Shown here piece by piece: positions 52,028-64,000 of a stretch of 64,000 nt of DNA. Location: NCBI RefSeq assembly GCF_000213785.1, contig NC_015557.1, positions 248,001 through 312,000 of the forward strand. Reading direction: 5' to 3'. The stretch comes from Hydrogenobaculum sp. 3684 (GTDB lineage Bacteria > Aquificota > Aquificia > Aquificales > Aquificaceae). Under the pieces are notes generated by a model. That model searched no databases. It had not been told where the DNA came from and saw only the letters and a program-made list of their open reading frames with translations. The number at the start of each line of letters is the position of its first letter. Position 1 is the first letter of the stretch. The position numbers were made by a program, and so were the translations under genes.

Positions 52028-52999
52028 TTAACGTTGTTTTTTCTCCCATTCCCAAGCGGTTTTTACTATAAAGTAAGGATCGTCGTATTTTGGTTTCCAG
52101 TTTAAATTGTTTTTTATCTTATCAACGTTGGCAATAAGAACAGGTGGATCTCCCGGTCTTCTATCGTAATTGTATACTGGAAAATCAACACTTGTTACCT
52201 CTTTTACTATATCCACTACCTCTTTTACACTCAAACCTCTTCCGTAGCCACAGTTAAATAAATCTGATTTGCCACCTTCTTCGAGATATCTCATTGCCTC
52301 AAAATGAGCATCCACAAGATCTGATACATGGATATAATCTCTTATGCAAGTACCGTCTTTTGTGTTGTAATCTGTGCCGTATATACCAAAATCTTTTATC
52401 TCACCTTTTGCAGCTTTTAAAGCCCTTAATATAAGATGTGTTGGTTTTTTGGAAATTTGCCCAAGCTCTCCTTCTGGATCTGCCCCAGCTACGTTAAAAT
52501 ATCTAATGGCCACATACTTTAAATCGCTTACTCTTGATACATCTTCTAGGGCTTTTTCAAAGTTTGCCTTCGCTCTGCCATAGGGGTTTATTGGTTCTAT
52601 TGAATCCGTTTCTTTTACAGGTTTATCGGATTTTATACCGTAAACGGCTGCAGTGGATGAGAATATAAAGTTTTTTATACCTGCTTTTAAAGCGTATTCT
52701 AAAAGCTTTAAACTGTTGCAAAAATTGTTTTCATAATATTTTATAGGCTCTTGCACAGATTCTTCAACAGCTATATAGGCTGCAAAATGTACTATTGCAC
52801 CTGGTTTAAACTCTAAAAGTGCTTCTAATGTCTCTTTACTTTGTATATCAGCTTGCAAAAACTTTCCACCTTTTATAAACTCTTTATGCCCTGTAGATAG
52901 GTTGTCTATAACAAGAACATCGTACCCTCTTTTTAGAGCTTCTTTTAGCATATGAGAGCCTATATAACCAGCCCCTCCGGTGATGGCTATTTTTTTCAT
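52028..52999 (-). CDS. galE: UDP-glucose 4-epimerase
   Basis: GalE interconverts UDP-glucose and UDP-galactose for surface polysaccharide. The 323-residue short-chain dehydrogenase has the NAD motif GGAGYIGSHM, VIDNLSTGHKEF, the catalytic Ser/Thr in FSSTAAVYG and YxxxK as YGRAK, plus DGTCIRDYIHVSDL. It begins directly after the rpiB stop and ends the gatB-rpiB-galE unit. Confidence 0.93.
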   Translation of the reverse strand: MKKIAITGGAGYIGSHMLKEALKRGYDVLVIDNLSTGHKEFIKGGKFLQADIQSKETLEALLEFKPGAIVHFAAYIAVEESVQEPIKYYENNFCNSLKLLEYALKAGIKNFIFSSTAAVYGIKSDKPVKETDSIEPINPYGRAKANFEKALEDVSRVSDLKYVAIRYFNVAGADPEGELGQISKKPTHLILRALKAAKGEIKDFGIYGTDYNTKDGTCIRDYIHVSDLVDAHFEAMRYLEEGGKSDLFNCGYGRGLSVKEVVDIVKEVTSVDFPVYNYDRRPGDPPVLIANVDKIKNNLNWKPKYDDPYFIVKTAWEWEKKQR

Positions 53000-53446
53000 T
53001 TATATACCTTCTTCTTCAAAAGATGATATAATCCTTAATCTTCTTTCGTGTCTTCCACCTTCAAAGTGGGCATCAAACCAAGCATCCACTATAGATTTTG
53101 CCAATTCAACCCCTATTACTCTACCGCCTAAACATAGGATGTTTGCGTTGTTATCTTTTACGCTCATCCTTGCCATATATTCGTTTAGGCAAAGAGCAGC
53201 TCTTATGCCCTTTATCTTGTTGGCACTGATAGACATACCAAGCCCACTTCCACATATTAGTATGCCTCTGTCGGCTTTTTGGTTTTTAATATGAAGAGCC
53301 ACTTCTTTGGCATAAAGAGGATAATCTGTGGATTCTTTGGAATGTGTACCGCAATCTATTAGCTCATGGCCTTTTGATATTATGTGTTCTTTTAAGGCTT
53401 CTTTTAAGTCAAACCCAGCATGATCTGAGCCTATGGCTATTCTCAT
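53000..53446 (-). CDS. rpiB: Ribose 5-phosphate isomerase B
   Basis: RpiB interconverts ribose 5-phosphate and ribulose 5-phosphate. From ATG 53446 the product is 148 residues, begins [15 protein letters not shown] and has [22 protein letters not shown] with the catalytic Cys. The start overlaps the gatB stop by ATGA; an upstream ATG at 53452 is inside gatB. Confidence 0.93.
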   Translation of the reverse strand: MRIAIGSDHAGFDLKEALKEHIISKGHELIDCGTHSKESTDYPLYAKEVALHIKNQKADRGILICGSGLGMSISANKIKGIRAALCLNEYMARMSVKDNNANILCLGGRVIGVELAKSIVDAWFDAHFEGGRHERRLRIISSFEEEGI

Positions 53447-54843
53447 AAACACTCTCTTATAAGCTTGTTTACAAGTTTCGGATTAGCTTTGCCTTTGGTA
53501 ATCTTCATAACCTCCCCTACTAAAAATCCAATTAGTTTTTCTTCGCCGTTTTTTAGCCTTTCTCTTTCTTGTGGGAATTTTTCTAATACGCTTATTACCA
53601 CCGCTTTTATCTCATCTTCGTTTGATATTTGCTTTAAGCCCTTTTCTTCTATAATAACATCTGGGTCTTTTTTACTTGTTAGCATCTCTTTTATAACTTC
53701 TTTTGCTATTTTTGTAGATATGACGTCTTGTTTGATAAGTTCCACTAGTTTTGCCAAATGTTGTGGTGTTATGGGTATTTCTTCTATCTGATTTTCGTTC
53801 ATAAATCCAAGTACATCGTTCAAAAGCCAATTGCTAAGAGCCTTATACTCTTTAGTATACTTTGTGGCTTCTTGGAAAAAATCTCCTAACTCTTTTAGGT
53901 TTGTAAGCACAGACGCTTCATATCTACTAAGACCGTAATCTTTCATCAACCTTTCTATGCGCTCATCTGGAAGCTCAGGCATATTATCTTTTATGCTCTT
54001 TAAAAGCTCTTTAGTTATGACAAGAGGAAACAAATCTGGATCTTTAAAATATCTGTAATCTTCTGCTTCTTCTTTGGTTCTCATTACAAAGGTCTTACCG
54101 CTTTGAGGATCAAAGCCTCTTGTTTCTTGTTCTACAGCTTTTCCTTCAAGCAATATAGCTTTTTGGCGCTCTATCTCATATTCTATAGCTTTTTGCACAA
54201 ATTTAAAAGAGTTTACGTTTTTTACCTCTACTCTCGTGCCAAGTTCTTGAGAGCCTTTTGGTCTTAGAGATACGTTTACATCGCATCTTAACTGGCCTTT
54301 TTCCATATCTGCTTTTGAAACACCAGCATATCTTACTATAGCTCTTAGTTTTTCTAAAAACTCTTTTGCTTCTTCTGCGGAGTTTATATCTGGTTCTGTA
54401 ACTATTTCCATAAGAGGTGTACCAGCTCTGTTTAAGTCCACCAAAGAACTGTTTTCATAGTGGTTGTTTTTCCCGGCGTCTTCTTCTAAGTGTAGTCTTC
54501 TTATCCTTACTTTTTTGTTTTCTAAAAGCACAAAACCATGTTCAGCTAAAGGTTTTTCGTATTGAGATATCTGGTATCCTTTTGGTAAATCTGGATAAAA
54601 ATAGTGTTTTCTTGCCATTATAGATGTTAGGTTTATATTGCAGTTTAACGCTAAGGATGTCCTGATACCATATTCTACTGCTTTTTTGTTTATAACCGGA
54701 AGACTCCCTGGCAACGCCATACACACTGGGCATACGTTTGTATTGGGAGGAGCATCGTATTCAATCTTGCAAGAGCAAAACATCTTTGTTTTTGTGTCCA
54801 TATGCACATGCACTTCCAACCCTATAACTGGCTCAAATTCCAT
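53443..54843 (-). CDS. gatB: Asp/Glu-tRNA amidotransferase subunit B
   Basis: GatB is the tRNA-binding kinase subunit of the amidotransferase that makes Gln-tRNA and Asn-tRNA. The 466-residue product begins [23 protein letters not shown]. It contains [15 protein letters not shown], the LHLEEDAGK motif and a C-terminal helical tail domain (YqeY-like). I chose ATG 54843 rather than 54849 because the upstream ATG is only 3 nt from the -10 element. gatA and gatC are not in this window. Confidence 0.93.
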   Translation of the reverse strand: MEFEPVIGLEVHVHMDTKTKMFCSCKIEYDAPPNTNVCPVCMALPGSLPVINKKAVEYGIRTSLALNCNINLTSIMARKHYFYPDLPKGYQISQYEKPLAEHGFVLLENKKVRIRRLHLEEDAGKNNHYENSSLVDLNRAGTPLMEIVTEPDINSAEEAKEFLEKLRAIVRYAGVSKADMEKGQLRCDVNVSLRPKGSQELGTRVEVKNVNSFKFVQKAIEYEIERQKAILLEGKAVEQETRGFDPQSGKTFVMRTKEEAEDYRYFKDPDLFPLVITKELLKSIKDNMPELPDERIERLMKDYGLSRYEASVLTNLKELGDFFQEATKYTKEYKALSNWLLNDVLGFMNENQIEEIPITPQHLAKLVELIKQDVISTKIAKEVIKEMLTSKKDPDVIIEEKGLKQISNEDEIKAVVISVLEKFPQERERLKNGEEKLIGFLVGEVMKITKGKANPKLVNKLIRECL

Positions 54844-54852
54844 AGCCATTAC

Positions 54853-54861
54853 ATTATAGCA
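54853..54861 (-). promoter_or_regulatory. Extended -10 promoter for near-leaderless gatB mRNA
   Basis: TGCTATAAT on the minus strand is a perfect extended -10. The hexamer ends 9 nt before ATG 54843 and only 3 nt before ATG 54849, so an mRNA from this promoter would miss the first ATG. Confidence 0.7.
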
Positions 54862-54902
54862 TAAAGCTTTATTAAAGTTTAATTGGTTTTATGCTTTTAG
54901 TA

Positions 54903-54911
54903 TGATAAAAT
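54903..54911 (+). promoter_or_regulatory. Extended -10 promoter for leaderless gyrA mRNA
   Basis: TGATAAAAT is an extended -10 ending 7 nt before the gyrA ATG at 54919. No Shine-Dalgarno lies in between. The divergent gatB promoter is 41 bp away. Confidence 0.7.
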
Positions 54912-54918
54912 TTTAATT

Positions 54919-59052
<4,134 letters not shown>

Positions 59053-59056
<4 letters not shown>

Positions 59057-60024
59057 AAGCAAAGTTTAGGGGTATCGCTCTTGGGTCTGCGATAGGAGAC
59101 GCTATAGGAAAATCTTTTGAGGATTTAGATATTTATCAGGTGGAAGAGTTTTATAGGGATTTGCCTATAACAAACTTTGTAGAACCCCACCCTAGCTCTC
59201 CGGCGTTTTTCCAAAAGCCAAACGAAACTTCAGATGAAACTACTGTTGCAAAGCTTTTGATAGAATCTATATTAGAATCTAAGAAACTTGATATTTATAA
59301 TTATTTCGATAAACTTAAAGCTTGGGCTTTTGATGAGACAACGCACAGATATCCAGATCCATTTATACTAAAAGCCATATACAATTTGTCAAATAACATA
59401 ATAGAAGGCTTGCGATTTTCTTCTGTAGAAGGCATACTTAGGGTTATAGCCACTTCTATGCTTCACTTTGAAAATGAAGCCCTATCCGAAGAAGCGGCTA
59501 AGTTGGTTACAATGCTTACCCATAGAAGCGACGAAGCTTTGGACGGTGCTATTTTGTTTAATCGCTTTTTAGTAAAATCCATAAAAAACGATGAATCTTT
59601 GGAAACTTTAGAAAATAGAATAGAGCTTTTAAAGGAGTTAAAATCTTGTGTTAAAAGCTTTTATACAAAAAAAATGTTAGATATTTTGATAGATGCTTTA
59701 GAAGAAGGATATTCCAAAGAAAAAGCTATTGTAAACATAGGTAATGGTAATTTTGTATTGGAGAGTTTAGGGTTATCTTTGTATTATTTTCTAACGGAAG
59801 GTATTGAGTATCCATTTGATACTTTTGTTAGTGCTATAAATTCCTATTGGGAATTTGGCGGTGATACAGATGCTATAGGTTTTATTACAGGAGCTTTGTT
59901 GGGTGCTTACCATGGATATGAGTTTTTACCAGAGGATTTGATACAAAATTTAGAAAACCATCAGTATTACATATATTTAGCGGATAACCTTTATGAGCTT
60001 AGTAAAAGATTACATGCAAAATAG
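59053..60024 (+). CDS. ADP-ribosylglycohydrolase family protein
   Basis: The 323-residue protein belongs to the ARH/DraG family that removes ADP-ribose from proteins or small molecules. It has the N-terminal [19 protein letters not shown], the acidic metal site SDETTVAK in place of the usual DDT, and the C-terminal [23 protein letters not shown]. The dinuclear metal ligands appear conserved, so activity is likely. No ADP-ribosyltransferase was seen in the window. It is last in the gyrA-serS-hisB unit. Confidence 0.85.
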
Positions 60025-60026
60025 GT

Positions 60027-60032
60027 TAAAAT
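60027..60032 (+). promoter_or_regulatory. -10 element for leaderless mreB mRNA
   Basis: TAAAAT ends 6 nt before the mreB ATG at 60039 and lies just after the preceding stop. No TGn extension and only a weak -35, but the spacing matches the other leaderless promoters. Confidence 0.5.
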
Positions 60033-60038
60033 ATTAGT

Positions 60039-61049
60039 ATGTTTGGATTCATGAATAGTGCAATAGGTATTGATTTGGGTACGGCTAACAGTTTGGTATT
60101 CATTCCAGGACGAGGCATTGTATTGGAAGAGCCTTCTATAGTAGCTATAGATTCGAGAAAGAATAAAGTTTTGGCAGTGGGGACGGAAGCTAAGGAAATG
60201 CTTGGAAAAACCCCTGATTATATAAAAGCTGTGAGACCTTTAAAAGATGGTGTTATTACAGACTTTGAAATAACTCAGGTTATGATATCTCATTTTATCA
60301 AGAAAACGTTGGGTAAGGGTATATTAAAACCTAAGCCTCGAGTTGTAGTAGGTGTACCTTCTGGTGTTACACCAGTAGAAGAGCGAGCAGTTATAGATGC
60401 TGCAAAGTCAGCTGGGGCAAGGGAGGTATATCTCATAGCAGAACCAATGGCAGCTGCTATAGGGGCAGATTTGCCAATTTCTGAGCCTATAGGTAATATG
60501 GTAGTGGATATAGGTGGAGGAACCACGGATGTAGCTGTTATATCTTTGTCAGGTATAGTTATATCCCATTCTCTTAAAATAGCTGGTGATGAGATGAACG
60601 AAGCTATCATTGAATATATAAAAAGAAAGTTTAGTATGCTTATAGGTGAGCAAACCGCTGAAAAAATAAAATTAGATCTTGGCTCTGCCACAATGCCAAC
60701 GGAGAGGAAAGAAATGGAGGTAAGGGGAAGAGATGCCACTGGACTTCCAAGGTCTATAGTTGTTGATTCTGTACAAATATACGAAGCTTTGGAAGATACG
60801 TTAAATGCCATAGTGAGCGCTGTCAAAACTACTTTAGAAAAAACTCCACCGGAATTGGCTGCCGATATAGTAGAAAGAGGCATTGTGTTAGCGGGTGGAG
60901 GGTCTTTGCTTAAAAATATGCATCATAAATTAACTCAAGACATTGGTATAAAAACATACTACTGTGAAGATCCTTTGAGAGCTGTGGCAAGAGGTGTTGG
61001 TAAAGTTGTGGACGATATAGAGCTTTTAAAGAAAGTATCCTTTGCATGA
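60039..61049 (+). CDS. mreB: Rod-shape-determining actin homologue MreB
   Basis: MreB polymerises under the membrane and organises the elongasome. The 336-residue actin-fold protein has the phosphate-1 motif GIDLGTANSLVF, phosphate-2 VVDIGGGTTDVAVISL and the adenosine motif GIVLAGGGSLLKNM. The amphipathic N-terminus MFGFMNSAIG may aid membrane binding. It heads mreB-mreC-mreD-mrdA, all coupled by ATGA overlaps. Confidence 0.96.
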   Translation: MFGFMNSAIGIDLGTANSLVFIPGRGIVLEEPSIVAIDSRKNKVLAVGTEAKEMLGKTPDYIKAVRPLKDGVITDFEITQVMISHFIKKTLGKGILKPKPRVVVGVPSGVTPVEERAVIDAAKSAGAREVYLIAEPMAAAIGADLPISEPIGNMVVDIGGGTTDVAVISLSGIVISHSLKIAGDEMNEAIIEYIKRKFSMLIGEQTAEKIKLDLGSATMPTERKEMEVRGRDATGLPRSIVVDSVQIYEALEDTLNAIVSAVKTTLEKTPPELAADIVERGIVLAGGGSLLKNMHHKLTQDIGIKTYYCEDPLRAVARGVGKVVDDIELLKKVSFA

Positions 61050-61819
61050 GGCTTACTTTTTTATATATATTTTTGCTTTTTTCATCTTTCATCTTTATTT
61101 TTATTCCAAATACGGCTTATTTGGTCAAATACGATCCTTTTAACTATATAACCAACTATAGACTCTCGTTTTATGCTTTTATTAGCGACATGTTTAAATT
61201 ATATGTTGATTTGGTTGATGTTAAAAAAGAAAATATTATCCTAAAGAAAGAGCTAAGTTATTATAAAACCTTTAGCTACGAGCTTCAAAAATGCCAAAAT
61301 GAAGCTAGGCAATTATATTATATATCAAATAGTTTAGCTTTCATAAACAAACAATCAAACCCAAACGTATATATCTCAAGAGTTGTTGGCTATGATATGT
61401 CTGGGAAGAAAAGTTTATTAGAAATACAAAACAACGGTAAAATAAAAGAAGGAAGCCTAGTGTCTTCCAATGGATATTTTGTTGGCGTAGTTTATAAAGT
61501 CTATAAAGATGTGGCTTATGTTATGACGGTTTATAACAAAATGTTCAATACAATAGTGTACAATTATAGGACTGGAGATACTTATATTTACAAAGGTGGT
61601 TACCCTTATGGTAGCATAATAAACGCTACTTCTAACGATGATATAAAGGTAGGAGATTTAGTTTATTTTAGAAGCTTGAAAAACCAAAACATACCGTATT
61701 TATTGGTGGGCAAAGTTATAGAGGTTAGTAGATCAAAAAATTTATTTTTTTTAAACATAAAATTAAAACCTATGGCCAATCCTAACATATACGATTTTGT
61801 GGTGGTAATTAATAGATGA
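61046..61819 (+). CDS. mreC: Rod-shape-determining protein MreC
   Basis: MreC links MreB to the periplasmic wall synthesis machinery. The 257-residue product has an N-terminal membrane helix (LTFLYIFLLFSSFIFIFIP), a coiled coil (about residues 65-95) and the beta-barrel domain with LVSSNGYFVGVVYKVYKDVAYVM and DDIKVGDLVYF. Sequence is diverged but position and layout are clear. ATGA overlaps join it to mreB and mreD. Confidence 0.88.
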   Translation: MRLTFLYIFLLFSSFIFIFIPNTAYLVKYDPFNYITNYRLSFYAFISDMFKLYVDLVDVKKENIILKKELSYYKTFSYELQKCQNEARQLYYISNSLAFINKQSNPNVYISRVVGYDMSGKKSLLEIQNNGKIKEGSLVSSNGYFVGVVYKVYKDVAYVMTVYNKMFNTIVYNYRTGDTYIYKGGYPYGSIINATSNDDIKVGDLVYFRSLKNQNIPYLLVGKVIEVSRSKNLFFLNIKLKPMANPNIYDFVVVINR

Positions 61820-62256
61820 TTGGTAAGCGTTTTGTTGTTTGGTTTTTTGTAATTTTTATATTGGAATTCTTCTTTTTAGAGGGAAACAGTGTATATCCAT
61901 TTCCAGAAGCATTTTTACCTTTGATATTTTTAAATTTAGAAAACAAGTATATTCCGCTTTGGTCATTTTTAATGGGTATTTTAATGGATCTTAGTGTAAA
62001 TACGTTGGGAGTTTTTACTTTCAGCTATACGCTTTATAGTGTAATAATAAGAGTTTTGCTTAGCTACACTTTAGAAACCGGTTTTCTAAAATTACCCATG
62101 TTTCTTATCTTTGATCTACTTGTAAAGCTAACGAACGTTGGTATTATTTATATAAAGTACCATCATATTGATTTTGGATTTTTAAGTTTTTTCATGTCAA
62201 TTTTTATAGATTGTATAATATTTTTTGTGTTAGATAGGTTTTATAAAAATGTATGA
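61816..62256 (+). CDS. mreD: Rod-shape-determining protein MreD-like
   Basis: The 146-residue polytopic membrane protein has about five hydrophobic helices. It contains FLMGILMDLSVNTLGVFTFSYTLYSVIIR, which carries the MreD-family pattern of a Gly/Asp-containing helix. MreD sequences are poorly conserved, so the call relies strongly on its place between mreC and mrdA. It overlaps both by ATGA. Confidence 0.8.
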   Translation: MIGKRFVVWFFVIFILEFFFLEGNSVYPFPEAFLPLIFLNLENKYIPLWSFLMGILMDLSVNTLGVFTFSYTLYSVIIRVLLSYTLETGFLKLPMFLIFDLLVKLTNVGIIYIKYHHIDFGFLSFFMSIFIDCIIFFVLDRFYKNV

Positions 62257-64000
62257 AGAAAAATTACATCGTTTTTGCGCTTTTAATATTATTAGCTTAT
62301 ATTGCAATAGGTGCCAGATTATTTTATTTACAGGTAATAAAAGGAGACAAATATTACGAAGAGTCTAAGCAAAACTATACCAGACTTCAGATACTTTACC
62401 CTCCAAGAGGTGCTATAGAAAGTTCAGATGGCAAAAAGCTTGCCTATGACGTTCCCACTTACGATCTTTATATAGATCCTCAAGAAATATCTGAAAATAA
62501 AGATTTATCAAAAGAGATAGAAAAATTTAAGAACATGTTTGGTATAGATATAACTAATATTATCAAGGTAAATAAAAATTCTATAACACCTATAAAAATT
62601 ATGGACAACCTAAGCACCCAGCAGCTGGAAACATTTTATGCAAATTCTTACAAGTTTCCTGGTATTTTTGTAGGTATAGTACCAAAAAGGGTGTATCCTT
62701 ATGGAGATGAATACGCTCATATCCTAGGTTATGTAGGCTTGCCATCTCAAAAGGATTTAAAAGAATACAAGATAGGTCCTCAAAGCCTTGTAGGTAAAGC
62801 TGGTATTGAAAAGCGATTCAATAAATATCTTATAGGTGAGCTCGGTTATAAAAAAATAATGGTGAATGCTTTGGGAAAAGAGCTTTACACTATTGATAAA
62901 AAATTACCCGTACAGGGTGATACAGTAGTACTTACTATAAACTCTCAGATTCAAGACATAGTGCATAATGTGTTTTTAAGCTCTGGTCAGAAAGTGGGTG
63001 CAGTTATAGTTATGAACGCTCACAACGGTGAGATATTGGCATTGGATAGCTTTCCTGAATACAACCCAAACGATGTTTATAAAGATTGGGATAAGATTAT
63101 AAATAACCCTTTGAGGCCCTTTTTAAATAGAGCCACTGAGGCTATATATCCACCCGGCTCTGTTTTTAAGATCCCTATTGCAATAGCTGCTCTAAAATAC
63201 GGTGTTATAACTCCATCTTCTACCCTTGATTGTTCTGGGTACATTAAAGTAGGTAATCATATTTTTTATAACTGGATTAGATACGATACAGGATATCAGA
63301 CAATAGACCAGGCTATACAAAACTCTTGTGATACATTCTTTTATCAACTTGGTATGAAGCTCGGCCAGAGAAAGATATACGAAATAGAAAAAGACTTTGG
63401 ATACGGCTCTAGTATACCTTTTGAACTTTACAATTCTCCTGGGTTTTTACCTACTAAAAGCTGGAAACTAAGGAAATTTCATCAACCTTGGTATGAAGGT
63501 GATACGGTTAACATGAGTATAGGTCAAGGTTATGTGTTGGTTACTCTTCTACAGCAAGTTACCATGATGGAAGGTATAGCAAACAACGGCGTGATATATC
63601 AACCTACTTTGCTAAAAGAAATAAAAACTGCCGATGGAAAGATTGTATTTGAGAATCACCGCAAGGTTTACAAGTATGTACGAGCACCGCTAGAAGATTA
63701 CTCAATAGTTAAAAAAGGCTTAAGGGAAGTTGTTTTAAAAGGTACTGGTACAAACGCATTTTCTACTATTGTGGATATAGCAGGCAAAACTGGCACAGCT
63801 CAAGTGGTATTTGGAAAACATGTAGGCCCAAACAGTCCGTGGAAATATCAACCAGATGCTTGGTTTGTGGGCTTTGCACCGTATAGAGACCCTAAGTATG
63901 TGGTGGGAGTTATAGTAGAGCACGGTATTGAAGGAAATCTCACAGCTGCTCCTATTGTAAAAAGAATATTGGAACAAATATATATAAAAGGTATAAATAG
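62253..64000 (+). CDS. mrdA: Penicillin-binding protein 2, partial
   Basis: PBP2 is the elongasome transpeptidase. The frame starts at ATG 62253, overlapping mreD by ATGA, and remains open to the window end after 582 codons, so the C-terminus is missing. It has an N-terminal membrane anchor (FALLILLAYIAIGARLFYLQ), the pedestal domain (PPRGAIESSDG), catalytic S303-x2-K306 (GSVFK), SCD as the SxN motif, and K512-T-G. All transpeptidase motifs are inside the window. Confidence 0.93.
   Translation, partial: MKKNYIVFALLILLAYIAIGARLFYLQVIKGDKYYEESKQNYTRLQILYPPRGAIESSDGKKLAYDVPTYDLYIDPQEISENKDLSKEIEKFKNMFGIDITNIIKVNKNSITPIKIMDNLSTQQLETFYANSYKFPGIFVGIVPKRVYPYGDEYAHILGYVGLPSQKDLKEYKIGPQSLVGKAGIEKRFNKYLIGELGYKKIMVNALGKELYTIDKKLPVQGDTVVLTINSQIQDIVHNVFLSSGQKVGAVIVMNAHNGEILALDSFPEYNPNDVYKDWDKIINNPLRPFLNRATEAIYPPGSVFKIPIAIAALKYGVITPSSTLDCSGYIKVGNHIFYNWIRYDTGYQTIDQAIQNSCDTFFYQLGMKLGQRKIYEIEKDFGYGSSIPFELYNSPGFLPTKSWKLRKFHQPWYEGDTVNMSIGQGYVLVTLLQQVTMMEGIANNGVIYQPTLLKEIKTADGKIVFENHRKVYKYVRAPLEDYSIVKKGLREVVLKGTGTNAFSTIVDIAGKTGTAQVVFGKHVGPNSPWKYQPDAWFVGFAPYRDPKYVVGVIVEHGIEGNLTAAPIVKRILEQIYIKGIN

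Overview
The window is about 64 kb of AT-rich, very gene-dense bacterial chromosome (about one third G+C by eye). Gene content and order suggest a thermophilic, chemolithoautotrophic member of the Aquificota, most like Hydrogenobaculum. This is an inference from an AioBA arsenite oxidase, a Psr/Sre-type molybdoenzyme, a DNA gyrase A lacking a GyrA box, and ribosomal gene order. There are no rRNA or tRNA genes, no insertion sequences and no CRISPR array.

Layout. 1-7.2 kb: the end of the ribosomal/sec operon (secY-adk-map-infA-rpmJ-rpsM-rpsK-rpsD-rpoA-rplQ-yggT), then ffh-rpsP-khpA and a terminator. 7.3-14.7 kb: a DEAD-box helicase, a 29-residue membrane peptide, a reverse unit (NosL-like, lptB, thiD), and a forward unit with a SapC-like protein, a glycosyltransferase-methyltransferase fusion, an SdhB-like protein and coaD. 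14.8-21.2 kb: a Tat-exported molybdopterin oxidoreductase with iron-sulfur and NrfD subunits, an extra multi-ferredoxin protein, and a NurA-like gene behind an FNR-type operator. 21.2-30.4 kb: the accessory part: rlmB with a duplicated 5' region, tandem repeats, a decayed porin gene, arsenite oxidase aioBA behind a sigma-54 promoter, a sigma-54 activator gene, kdsB, a MATE exporter and a cytochrome c. 30.6-54.8 kb: mostly housekeeping genes on the reverse strand, including a pspA envelope-stress operon and a protoglobin-PsiE fusion. 54.9-64 kb: gyrA-serS-hisB-ADP-ribosylglycohydrolase, then mreB-mreC-mreD-mrdA, which runs off the window.

How the parts work together. Two periplasmic molybdoenzyme systems (Psr/Sre-type and AioBA), a periplasmic cytochrome c and a MobB cofactor protein point to sulfur and arsenic redox chemistry. 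The arsenite oxidase has a textbook regulatory arrangement: a -24/-12 promoter, an upstream palindrome and an NtrC-type response regulator gene next door.

The most striking genome-wide pattern is in the promoters. Many transcription units begin with an extended -10 element (TGnTATAAT-like) ending only 6-9 nt before the start codon, which predicts leaderless mRNAs. Units expected to be strongly expressed or regulated (pspA, cytochrome c, psr, aio, helicase) carry Shine-Dalgarno sequences instead. Within operons, about twenty junctions are 4-nt ATGA/TTGA overlaps. All function calls come from reading the sequence; no database search was run.
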